A stretch of 64,000 nucleotides of DNA, from NCBI RefSeq assembly GCF_937425535.1, contig NZ_OW485601.1, positions 3,889,501-3,953,500 of the forward strand. The letters are read 5' to 3'. The notes beneath the pieces are model-generated. The model was given only the letters and a program-made list of their open reading frames with translations, did not search any database and was not told the DNA's origin. The DNA comes from Rhodovastum atsumiense (GTDB taxonomy: Bacteria > Pseudomonadota > Alphaproteobacteria > Acetobacterales > Acetobacteraceae). Of the stretch, positions 8,839-17,415 are shown piece after piece. Both the position numbers and the translations under genes were made by a program. Each line of letters starts with the position of its first letter. The first letter of the stretch is position 1.

Positions 8839-10229
8839 GCGGGCCTACGACCTGGAGAGCAGCCTTGTCCATTGCAGCGCCGAGGCACGGGCCATGTACG
8901 GCCTTCCGCCGGGTGAGGCGCCGCTGACCACGGAGCAATGGTGAGGCCCGCTGCTGCCCGAGGACCTGGAGCGATTGAAGACGGAGCTTGCCGCCACCGC
9001 GGCGGAGCGTGCCGCCGAGGGCAACGTGACCTACCGCGTCCGCCACGTGGTGGAGGGCACGCTGCGCCATTTCGAGGCGCGGGCCCGCTGGGAGTACGAC
9101 GCCGAGGGACGGGCGCGTGGCGCCCACGGGGTGGTCATCGACGTCACCGAGCGCCGCGAGGCCGATGCCCATATCGCGCATCTCGCCCACCACGACGCGC
9201 TGACCGGCCTGCCCAACCGGGTGCTGTTCCGCGAGCGGCTGGACGAGGCGCTGGCGCGTCGTGGCTGGGGCTGCGCCGTCTGCCTGATCGACCTCGACCG
9301 CTTCAAGGAAGTCAACGACACGCTCGGCCATCCGGTGGGCGACGCGCTGCTGCGCGCCGTTGCCGCCCGACTGCAGGAGCTGCTGCGCGAGACCGACACG
9401 CTGGCGCGGCTCGGTGGCGACGAGTTCGCCGTCATCCAGTCCGACGTGGACCAGCCGCAGGACGCTACCGGCCTGGCCCGCCGGGTGGTCGAGGCGCTCG
9501 GCACGCCGTTCGAGCTGGAGGGCCACCAGGTCGTCATCGGCACCAGCATCGGCATCAGCCTCGCGCCGGCGGATGGGATCGATGCCGATGCGCTGCTCAA
9601 GGGGGCGGGCATGGCGCTGTATTGGGCCAAGGAGGACGGGCGTGGCTGCTGGCGCTTCTTCGAACCCGAGATGGATGCGCGCATGCAGCGCCGCCACCTG
9701 GCCGGGCTGCCCCCGCATCGCGGTGAATCTGTCTCCCGCGCAATTCGCGCATCGCGGGCTGGTCGACGCCGTCGCCGTGGCGTTGCAGTGCTCTGGCCTC
9801 GATCCGGCGCGGCTGGAGCTGGAAATCACCGAGACGGTGATGCTGCAGGACACGCAGGTGACGCTGGCCACGCTGCAGCGGCTGAAGGGCCTGGGCGTGC
9901 GCATCGCCATGGACGATTTCGGCACCGGCTATTCCAGCCTGAGCTGCCTGCAGCGCTTTCCCTTCGACAAGGTCAAGATCGACCGCAGCTTCACCCGCGG
10001 GCTGGAGGAGTCACCCCAGAGCAATGCCATCGTCCGCGCCGTGACCGGGCTGTGCATCGGGCTCGACATGACCACCACCGCCGAGGGGGTGGAGACCAAG
10101 GCACAGTTCCAGGTGCTGTTCCGCGAGGGCTGCGGCGAGGCGCAGGGCTACCTGTTCAGCCGGCCGTGCCCGGGCGCCGAGATCCCGGCGCTGCTGGCCC
10201 GGCTGGAGTCCGACCCATCATCCGCCTGA
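8839..10229 (+). pseudogene. PAS-GGDEF-EAL gene with nonsense codon and EAL deletion
   Basis: The frame begins inside a PAS domain (AYDLESSLVHCSAEARAM). A TGA at 8942-8944 stands where paralogues have the second Trp of QWWGP. Past that, PAS and GGDEF are intact, including the inhibitory RETD site and RLGGDEF. At about 9695-9715 roughly 80-100 codons of the EAL domain, including the EAL signature, are missing, and the frame shifts into VNLSPAQF and the rest of the EAL domain. An internal start at 8975 could still make a PAS-GGDEF protein with cyclase activity, so loss of function is certain only for the EAL half. It abuts the inverted pseudogene at about 8838. Confidence 0.85.
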
Positions 10230-10325
10230 AACGGCAATCTCGACAATAAGCTCACTCGCAACCATCTGCAGGAGGCGCCCGAACGGCACCGGTGGGGCGC
10301 CGTCATCGCAATGGGGAGCGGTTCC

Positions 10326-10862
10326 ATGGCATTCGATACGACGGTTGGCCCGGCCGACAAGGCGATGCCTGCCGGATGGCGTGTGCTGGTGGTGGAGGAT
10401 CGCAGCCTGATTGCCGGCAAGGTCGTGCGGGTGCTGCAGGCGGCCGGCTGCATCCCGGTGGGCCCCATGCCCACCCTGGCGGCCGGCGAGGCGCTGGTGG
10501 GCACGGAACGGCTGGATGCCGCGGTGCTCGACATCGACCTGCGTGGCGAGGCCGTCTACCCGCTGGCCGAGCTGTTGCGCCGGCATGGGGTCCCGCTGCT
10601 GTTCCTGACCGGCTATGGCCAGGCGGCCCTCCCGCAGGCCTGGCAAGGGGTGCCGCTGGTCGCCAAGCCCTTCGAACCGGCGGTGTTGCTCGCGGCGCTG
10701 GGGCGCCTGCGCGCCGGCCAGCCGGCGCCGGTGGAAGAGACAGCCTGCCGCGAGACCAGTTCGGATATCGCCCTGCGCGCCTGGGACACGATCCGGCAAA
10801 GCCGCAACATCGTCATGGAAACACGCGTGCTGCGCGAGGTGAACCGGACGGAGCCGCAATAG
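10326..10862 (+). CDS. single-domain response regulator, partner of the adjacent HWE kinase
   Basis: A 178-residue protein with one receiver domain: acidic pocket VLVVEDRSLIA, phospho-acceptor in LDIDLRGE, switch Thr in LFLTGYG and Lys in VAKPFEP. This subtype (D-x-D-LRGE, about 120-residue receiver without output domain) accompanies HWE/HisKA2 kinases in alphaproteobacteria. A C-terminal helical tail of about 50 residues has no recognised domain. ATG 10326 is chosen for its ggggag ribosome site; ATG 10311 is possible. It is convergent with the HWE kinase, with the stops 5 bp apart. Confidence 0.85.
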   Translation: MAFDTTVGPADKAMPAGWRVLVVEDRSLIAGKVVRVLQAAGCIPVGPMPTLAAGEALVGTERLDAAVLDIDLRGEAVYPLAELLRRHGVPLLFLTGYGQAALPQAWQGVPLVAKPFEPAVLLAALGRLRAGQPAPVEETACRETSSDIALRAWDTIRQSRNIVMETRVLREVNRTEPQ

Positions 10863-10867
10863 GCTGG

Positions 10868-13537
10868 TCAGTCCGTTGCCACGCGGGCGGTGGCGAGCGG
10901 CAGCGTGATGCGGCAGCACACGCCATCCGCCCCGAACTCCAGCCGGCTCTCGGCGCCCAGGTCATAGGGCAGGCTGGTCTCGATCAGCTCGCGACCGAAG
11001 CCGCGATGCGTGCCGGCGGCGGCGGGCAGGGGGACGCCGTCCTCCCGCCATTCCAGGCACAAGTGCTGCGCGCCGCCGTTCTCCGGCACGTGCAACGTCC
11101 AGGACACCGCCAGCGATCCTCCCGCCCGGCCGAGCGCGCCATGCTTGACCGCGTTGGTGCTCAGCTCGTGCAGCGCCAGCGCCAGCAGTTGCACGCTGCG
11201 CCCCGGCAGCAGCACCGGCGGGCCGGCGACCTGCACCCGCCGGTCCGCCGCATCGACGCCATGCGCCAGCAGCTCCAGCCGCACCAGCTCGTCCAGCGTC
11301 ACCGCCAGCGCGCCTTCCCCCGGCCGCGCCTCTTCCCCCGGCCGCGCCTCGCGCGAGAGCAGCGCCTGCACCCGTCCCAGCGCCGCCAGCCTTTCGTCGA
11401 AGCGCGTCTCGAAATCCTCCAGCGAAGCGCTGGTGGCCAGGGTGCGCCCGGCAATGCCGCCGACCACCGCGAGCAGGTTGCGGGTGCGGTGCTGCAGCTC
11501 GGCGAGCAGCAGCTTCTGTTCCTCCTGCAGCCGGCGCAGGTCGTCGACATCGGTGCAGGTGCCCAGCCATTCGACGATCTTCCCCATGGCATCGCGCAGC
11601 GGCAGCGCCTGGGTCTGCATCCAGCGATAGCGGTCCTCGCCGGCATGGCGCAGCCGGTGCTCGGCGCGGAAGCCGCCGCACGCCGCGGCCTGCCGCCACG
11701 CCGCCAGCACCGCGTCCCGGTCGTCCGGATGCACCGCCCGCAGCCAGCCATGGTCGAGGCTCGCCGTGGCGTCCTGTCCGGTCCAGGCGGTCCATTGCGG
11801 GCTTGTCCAGTTCCAGCCCCCGTCCTGGCCGGCGCGCCAGACCAGTTGCGGCACGCCTTCCACCAGGGTGCGGAACCGCGCCTCGCTCGCGCGCAGCGCC
11901 GTCTCGGCGCGCTTGCGGTCGTCGATGTCGATGCAGTACTCGACGATGGTGCGGTCGCCGAGGTCGCGTCCGGCGAACAGCATCCAGCGCCGTGACCCAT
12001 CCTTGAGGAAATACTCCTTCTCGTACGGCCCGATGCGCCCGGTGGCGGCGAGGATTTCCAGTTGCCGCTCGCTTTCCCCGATCCATTCTGGCGGCGTCAT
12101 GTGCCGCCAGGTCAGCCGGCGCGTCACGATCTCGACGCGGTCGTGGCCGGTCATGCGCAGGAACACGTCGTTGGCGCCGACCAGGGTGCCGGTCCAATCG
12201 AAGAACAGCACGCCGACGGCCTCGGTTTCCAGCACGCGCCGCAGCCGCTCCTCGCTCGCGCGCAGGGCCGCCTCGGTGCGCTTGAAGGCGTCGATGTCGG
12301 CCACCACCGCGCAGGCGCCGGTGATGCGGCCGCTGGCGTCGCGCAGCGGCTGCGCGGCCACGCGGGTCCAGGTCTCGTGGCCGTCATCCTGCGTGTACAG
12401 CATTTCGATTCCCGGCCGTACGGTGTCTCCCCGCAGCGCCCGCGCCCCCGGGAACTCCTCCCGCGCGAGGCGGCGCCCGTCGGGGTGATAGCCGCGCCAG
12501 CGCCACTGGCGGGCCTCGTCGCGCGAGGGCATCACCCCGCCCGGCATGAAGCGGCGCATCTCCTGGTTGGAGAGGACGAGGGTCCCGCGCGTGTCCATCA
12601 CGCCGAGGCCGATCGGCAGGACCTCGAAGATCAGGGCCAGCCGTGCCTCGCTCTCGCGCAGCGCCGCCAGGGTGCGGACCAGGCCGCTTTGCAGGCGCAT
12701 GGCCTGGCGCAGCAGGATCACCAGCACGACGCCGGCCGTGAGCAGCCCGTAGACGCGGCCGGCATAGAAGCCAAGCTGGTAGCGGCCGTTGACCAGGATG
12801 GCGCTGATCGCGAGGTCGATCAGCGCGGAGAGCAGCATCACCGCGAGCCAGAGATCCAGCACCCGCCGTCCGCGCGTGGACAGCACCAGCAGCGCCAGCG
12901 CCGTCAGATGCCCCGCCCAGGCGCCCAGCAGGAAGGCCCGCGTCGCCGGCGAGCGATAGACGCTGCCGGCCATCAACTCCGGCAGCAGGGACATGCCCGC
13001 GGTGGCGGCCAGGATCGCGGCCGCGGCGAGCCCGAGCATGGTCAGCATGGCCCGGCGGGTGACCCGCGGCGACGCGCCTGCCACGGTGCCCCCCCGCGGG
13101 TGCCGTTCCCGCCACGCCAGCGCGGCATAGGCGGCGACGAAGCCGGGGAACAGCCCGTGCCAGCCCACCCACAGCCAGGCCGGGGTTTGCGCGCCGCCGA
13201 TCAGGCTGCCCGGGACGAAGGCATCGGGGAAGCTGAGCCCGTGCACCGCCGCCAGCAGCGCCGAGAACGCATAGCCGCAGGCGAGTGCGAGGAAGGAGCG
13301 TTCGCCCAGTTCGCGATACTGGCCATGCAGCAGTGCGGCGGTGATCAGGTCGAGGATCACGATCGCCGCGTTGCAGGTCGGGACGAAGGCCGGCACGGCA
13401 GCCAGTTGTTGCCCGGCGAACGGCGCGGTGGCGGCGAAGGCAAGCAGCAGCGCCGCCGCCATCGCCGCCGCGCCCCGTCGGTCCGACCGGCCTGCCGGCG
13501 CCGAGCCCAGCAGGGCTGCCTCGGCGGTCCGATCCAT
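10868..13537 (-). CDS. MASE4-PAS-HWE hybrid sensor histidine kinase
   Basis: An 889-residue membrane kinase. Residues about 20-285 form seven or eight hydrophobic segments of the MASE4 sensor type (GQYRELGERSFLALACGYAF). Three PAS/PAC units follow to about 650 (typical W-x-x-R-x-P-LRD-G patterns), then the HWE kinase domain: H-box ELQHRTRNLLAVVGG, N-box ALHELSTNAVKHGAL, and LEWREDG, the feature that names the family. The final glycine region is GTHRGFGRELIE. It phosphorylates a response regulator, most likely the one encoded next to it. Ligand unknown. Confidence 0.88.
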   Translation of the reverse strand: MDRTAEAALLGSAPAGRSDRRGAAAMAAALLLAFAATAPFAGQQLAAVPAFVPTCNAAIVILDLITAALLHGQYRELGERSFLALACGYAFSALLAAVHGLSFPDAFVPGSLIGGAQTPAWLWVGWHGLFPGFVAAYAALAWRERHPRGGTVAGASPRVTRRAMLTMLGLAAAAILAATAGMSLLPELMAGSVYRSPATRAFLLGAWAGHLTALALLVLSTRGRRVLDLWLAVMLLSALIDLAISAILVNGRYQLGFYAGRVYGLLTAGVVLVILLRQAMRLQSGLVRTLAALRESEARLALIFEVLPIGLGVMDTRGTLVLSNQEMRRFMPGGVMPSRDEARQWRWRGYHPDGRRLAREEFPGARALRGDTVRPGIEMLYTQDDGHETWTRVAAQPLRDASGRITGACAVVADIDAFKRTEAALRASEERLRRVLETEAVGVLFFDWTGTLVGANDVFLRMTGHDRVEIVTRRLTWRHMTPPEWIGESERQLEILAATGRIGPYEKEYFLKDGSRRWMLFAGRDLGDRTIVEYCIDIDDRKRAETALRASEARFRTLVEGVPQLVWRAGQDGGWNWTSPQWTAWTGQDATASLDHGWLRAVHPDDRDAVLAAWRQAAACGGFRAEHRLRHAGEDRYRWMQTQALPLRDAMGKIVEWLGTCTDVDDLRRLQEEQKLLLAELQHRTRNLLAVVGGIAGRTLATSASLEDFETRFDERLAALGRVQALLSREARPGEEARPGEGALAVTLDELVRLELLAHGVDAADRRVQVAGPPVLLPGRSVQLLALALHELSTNAVKHGALGRAGGSLAVSWTLHVPENGGAQHLCLEWREDGVPLPAAAGTHRGFGRELIETSLPYDLGAESRLEFGADGVCCRITLPLATARVATD

Positions 13538-13859
13538 GCCCGCTGACTCCCGACTTGCCGGGATGCTGCCCGGCGGTTTCTGGGCCCCGATTATTAGCCC
13601 GAAGCCGGCCAGGGCAGGGAGGTGCCGGAAAATACCTGATGATAAGGTATATTTTTATTTTTGCCAAAATCTTTGCAAAAATCACGATCTGCCGCCCCTG
13701 GAAAAAGCGGGCAAGCGGCGCAATTTCGATCGATGGGGCAACCAACACGATAGACATACGTGGAATTTAGAATTATACATAATACAACGTATTTAGCTAT
13801 CCGCAACCGTCGCGCGCCTGTGCCCCTGTCTGTGCCCTGACCGAATCCCGGAGAAGATC
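13538..13859. other. divergent intergenic region, kinase versus ABC importer
   Basis: 322 bp between the kinase start (minus) and the substrate-binding protein (plus). The 13630-13800 part is AT-rich and likely holds promoters for both directions. No gene or RNA was recognised; ggagaa at about 13848-13853 is the ribosome site for the GTG at 13860. Confidence 0.45.
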
Positions 13860-15548
13860 GTGGCCCCGTTCCCCCATGCCTGGCATCCCCGTGACCCGCA
13901 CGGCTCGCAGCACCGCGCCCGGGCGCCGGAAGGATGCCGAAGCCGGAGGATGGCGGCCCTGTTCGGGCTGGTCGCGGCGATCGGCGCCGGCGCGGCCGCG
14001 CAGGCCGCCGAACCGGCACACGGCGGCACGATCCAGTACGGGCATGAACAGGAGGGTCCGTGCCTGCTGGGCGGCTGGATCCAGCAATGGTACCTGCAGC
14101 GGCAATACGCCGACAACCTGGTCTCGCGCGATGCCGACGGCCGCATCGTGCCCTGGCTCGCCACCTCCTGGACGATTTCCGGCGACCGCAGGACCTACAC
14201 CTTCCAGCTTCGCCCCGGCGTGGCCTTCACCGACGGCACCAAGCTGGACGCGCAGGCGGTGGTGGACAACATCGCCATCTGGTTCGATGCCGATCCGGCG
14301 CGGCGCAACAACGCCGCCACCTTCTACTTCAAGGACCGCTTCGTCTCCGCCCGCGCCACCGCGCCGCTGACCCTGCAACTGGATCTGAACGCCCCGTACG
14401 AGCCGCTGCTGACGGTGCTGTCGCACGCCACCTTCGGCATCCTCTCGCCCACCGCGCTCGCGCGCGGCGTGGCGGCGAACTGCGAGCAGCCGATCGGCTC
14501 CGGGCCGTTCATCGTCGATAAGTGGAACCGCGGCCAGAACGTGCAGTTCCGGCGCAATCCCGCCTACAACTCCGCGCCGGCGAATGCGCGCCACCAGGGA
14601 CCGGCCTATGCCGAGCGGCTGGTGTGGAAGTTCCTCAAGGATCCGACGCTGCGCTACGGTTCGCTGCTCAGCGGCGAATCCAACGTGATCTACGACGTGC
14701 CCGCGGTGGCGTGGGAGGAAGCCAACAAGCGCTTCCACGTCATCCGCCATCTCACTGGCGGCACGCCGCTGCGCTTGCAGCTCAACACGGAATTCCCGCC
14801 CTTCGACGACATCCGCGTCCGCCGCGCCTTCGCCCATGCCGCCGACCGCAGGCGGGCGGTGGAGGTGTCCTTCCTCGGCGCCGCGCCCTTCGAAGGCAAC
14901 GCCGCGCTGAGCCAGAGCGCCCCCGATTACGCGAAGGACCTCGCCGACGCCTATCCCTACGACCCGGCGCTGGCCGGGCGGCTGCTGGACGAGGCCGGCT
15001 GGACCGCGCGCGACGCCGACGGCATCCGTCTCAAGGACGGCCGCAAGCTGACGGTGCGCATCGCCTACGGCGCCGGCTACAACATCACCTCGGACGGCGC
15101 GCAGGCGCTGCAGATCATCCAGGAACAGGCGCGCGAGGTCGGCTTCGAGGTCGTGCTCCGGCCGACCACGCAGGCGGACTGGCTGGGCGGGAAGAACCGC
15201 GGGCCGAAGGAGTTCGAGATCCAGCCGGCCTACTGGACCGCGACCTCGGCCGAGGTGCTGAAGATCGTCTGGCGCCCAGACGACGGCATCACCCGTAACC
15301 CCTACAACATCTCGCGCTTCCAGGATCCGCGGCTGTGGACCCTGATCACCGAGGCCGACGCCACCGCCGACGAGGCCAGGCGCCGGCAACTCTACCAGGA
15401 CGCACAGCGCCTGCTGGTGGACAGCGCGGCGGTGGTCGGCTTCTCGGTGCTGCCGGTCTCGATCGCCTCGCAGCACCGGCTGCGCGACGTGTGGATTTCC
15501 TCCGCGGTCGGCGAGCCCGTGTTCCACGACGCCTGGTTCGTGAAATGA
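13860..15548 (+). CDS. ABC importer substrate-binding protein, oligopeptide/dipeptide type (SBP_bac_5)
   Basis: A 562-residue periplasmic binding protein of the DppA/OppA family. The signal region is AALFGLVAAIGAGAAAQAAE after a basic RSRR. Family landmarks are ADNLVSRDADGRIVPWLATS, WTISGDRRTYTFQLRPGVAF and FTDGTKLDA. It starts at GTG 13860 with ggagaa upstream; ATG 13950 is possible. It is the first gene of a tightly overlapped ABC operon (ATGA junction with the permease). Such proteins also bind nickel chelates, opines and small amides, and association with the monooxygenase and methyltransferases suggests a small methylated or amine substrate. Confidence 0.88.
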   Translation: MAPFPHAWHPRDPHGSQHRARAPEGCRSRRMAALFGLVAAIGAGAAAQAAEPAHGGTIQYGHEQEGPCLLGGWIQQWYLQRQYADNLVSRDADGRIVPWLATSWTISGDRRTYTFQLRPGVAFTDGTKLDAQAVVDNIAIWFDADPARRNNAATFYFKDRFVSARATAPLTLQLDLNAPYEPLLTVLSHATFGILSPTALARGVAANCEQPIGSGPFIVDKWNRGQNVQFRRNPAYNSAPANARHQGPAYAERLVWKFLKDPTLRYGSLLSGESNVIYDVPAVAWEEANKRFHVIRHLTGGTPLRLQLNTEFPPFDDIRVRRAFAHAADRRRAVEVSFLGAAPFEGNAALSQSAPDYAKDLADAYPYDPALAGRLLDEAGWTARDADGIRLKDGRKLTVRIAYGAGYNITSDGAQALQIIQEQAREVGFEVVLRPTTQADWLGGKNRGPKEFEIQPAYWTATSAEVLKIVWRPDDGITRNPYNISRFQDPRLWTLITEADATADEARRRQLYQDAQRLLVDSAAVVGFSVLPVSIASQHRLRDVWISSAVGEPVFHDAWFVK

Positions 15549-16537
15549 GCCCGGCCCCGGACCAGCCCCCGCCGGCCAGGGCCGCGGCGAGGTTGCGCCG
15601 CAACCTCGCCTGGGCGTCGCGCAACCTGCTCGGCGGCGTCGCCGTGCTGTGGGCGGCGGCGAGCTTCGCCTTCCTGATCCAGACGCTGCTGCCCGGCGAC
15701 CGGGCGCTGATCATCATCAACATCGCCTCCGGCAACCTCACCAACCCGACCCAGGCCGAGATCGACCTGGTCAACGCCCAATACGGATTCTCCGATCCGC
15801 TGATCGTGCAGTACGCCCGCTACATGCTGGGCCTGCTGCAGGGCGATTTCGGCGTTTCCTACCAGCAGCACGTGCCGGTGCTGCGCATCATCGCCGCCCA
15901 GATCGGCCCGACCATCGAGCTGTCCTTCGCCGCCCTCGGCATCGCCTGGGTGATCGCCATCGGGCTGACCGTGCTCACCGCCGGGCGCGACGGCCCGGTC
16001 TCGCGCGGCGCCGCCAACCTGCAGATCGTCATGGCCACGCTGCCGCCCTACTGGATCGGCACCATCATGCTGGTGCTGTTCGCGGTGACGCTGCGGCTGT
16101 TTCCGGTGGAAGGCAGCGGCACGCTGATCGGGCTGGTGCTGCCGGCGGTGTCGCTGGCGATCCCGCTCGCCGGCTTCATTGGCGAGGTGATCCAGGCCGA
16201 ATTCACCCGCGTGCTGGAACAGCCCTTCGTCACCTCCTCGCGCACCCGCGGCATGAGCGACCTGGGCGTGCGGCTGCGCCACGTGCTGCGCCACGCCATC
16301 CTGCCCGGGGTGACGCTGTCGGGCTGGGCGATCGGCAAGCTGTTCTCGGGCGCGGTGCTGGTCGAGGCGGTGTTCGCCCGCCCCGGCCTCGGCGGGGTGC
16401 TGGTCACCGCCACCTCGGCCCGCGACATCCCGGTGGTCACCGGCATCGTCGTGCTCTCGGCGGCGATCTTCGTCGTCGCCAACCTGCTGGTCGATCGCGC
16501 CTACCTGGTCATCGACCCGAGGATCAAACTGGCATGA
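15545..16537 (+). CDS. ABC importer permease 1 (DppB-like)
   Basis: A 330-residue inner-membrane permease with about six hydrophobic segments, a first helix LLGGVAVLWAAASFAFLIQT, and the BPD_transp_1 EAA-like loop near the C-terminal third (EFTRVLEQPFVTSSRTRGMS). It starts with an ATGA overlap on the binding-protein stop and ends in an ATGA overlap with permease 2. Confidence 0.9.
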   Translation: MSPAPDQPPPARAAARLRRNLAWASRNLLGGVAVLWAAASFAFLIQTLLPGDRALIIINIASGNLTNPTQAEIDLVNAQYGFSDPLIVQYARYMLGLLQGDFGVSYQQHVPVLRIIAAQIGPTIELSFAALGIAWVIAIGLTVLTAGRDGPVSRGAANLQIVMATLPPYWIGTIMLVLFAVTLRLFPVEGSGTLIGLVLPAVSLAIPLAGFIGEVIQAEFTRVLEQPFVTSSRTRGMSDLGVRLRHVLRHAILPGVTLSGWAIGKLFSGAVLVEAVFARPGLGGVLVTATSARDIPVVTGIVVLSAAIFVVANLLVDRAYLVIDPRIKLA

Positions 16538-17415
16538 GCGGTTCCCTCGCGATCCTGCACGGCGTCGTCGTGCCGCGGCTGCGCACGACGATCGCGATCA
16601 CCGGCAGCGTCCCCATCAGCGTCTACGCCGCCGCCGCGGTGGTGGCCTTCTTCCTGGTGGCGGCGCTGGCGCCGTCGCTGCTGCAGACCCACGGCGCCTT
16701 CAGGCTCGATCTCGGCGCCACGCTGCAGCCGCCCTCCTTCGCGCATCTGCTGGGCACCGACCAGGCCGGGCGCGACCTCTATTCGCGCATCATCAAGGGC
16801 ACCGGGCAGTCGCTCAGCATCGGCCTCGGCGCCACCGCGGTCAGCATGACCATTGCCATCCTGCTCGGCGTCGCTGCCGGGCTGGCCGGGCGACTGGCCG
16901 ACACCGCGATCAGCCGCTGCCTCGACGTGCTGCTGTCCTTCCCCACGCTGTTCCTGGCGCTGCTGCTGGTCGCCGTGTTCGGCACCAGCGTGACCACGCA
17001 GATGCTCGCGGTCGGCATCGGCACCGCGCCCGGCTATGCGCGCATGATCCGCGGCCAGGTGCTGGCGGTGCGCGGCTCGGGCTATGTCGAGGCGGCGGTG
17101 GCGCTCGGCCATCCCTATCACCGCATCGTCCGCCGCCACATCTTTCCCAACGCCATGCGGCCGCTGGTGGTGATGATGACGCTGGGCGTCGGGCAGGCGA
17201 TCATCTGGGCCTCCGGCCTTGCCTTCCTCGGCCTCGGCGTGGCGCCGCCCTCGCCGGAATGGGGCGCGCTGCTCGATGCCGGGCGCGCCTATGTCACCCG
17301 CGCCTGGTGGCTGGAACTGATGCCGGGCCTGGCCATCGTCGCCTTCGCCCTCTCGGTCACGGTGATCGGGCGGCACCTGCAGGACCGGCTCGAAGGCAAG
17401 GTGTCGCTGGCATGA
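16534..17415 (+). CDS. ABC importer permease 2 (DppC-like)
   Basis: A 293-residue permease. DppC-type landmarks are HLLGTDQAGRDLYSRIIKGT, the cytoplasmic coupling loop GSGYVEAAVALGHPYHRIVR, and FLGLGVAPPSPEWGALL near the end. It forms the heterodimeric channel with permease 1. It overlaps both neighbours by 4 bp, so the four genes are translated as one unit. Confidence 0.92.
   Translation: MSGSLAILHGVVVPRLRTTIAITGSVPISVYAAAAVVAFFLVAALAPSLLQTHGAFRLDLGATLQPPSFAHLLGTDQAGRDLYSRIIKGTGQSLSIGLGATAVSMTIAILLGVAAGLAGRLADTAISRCLDVLLSFPTLFLALLLVAVFGTSVTTQMLAVGIGTAPGYARMIRGQVLAVRGSGYVEAAVALGHPYHRIVRRHIFPNAMRPLVVMMTLGVGQAIIWASGLAFLGLGVAPPSPEWGALLDAGRAYVTRAWWLELMPGLAIVAFALSVTVIGRHLQDRLEGKVSLA

Noticed and set aside
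12062-13546. Plus-strand frame opposite the HWE kinase
   Set aside because: Antisense of a kinase with intact MASE4, PAS and catalytic motifs.
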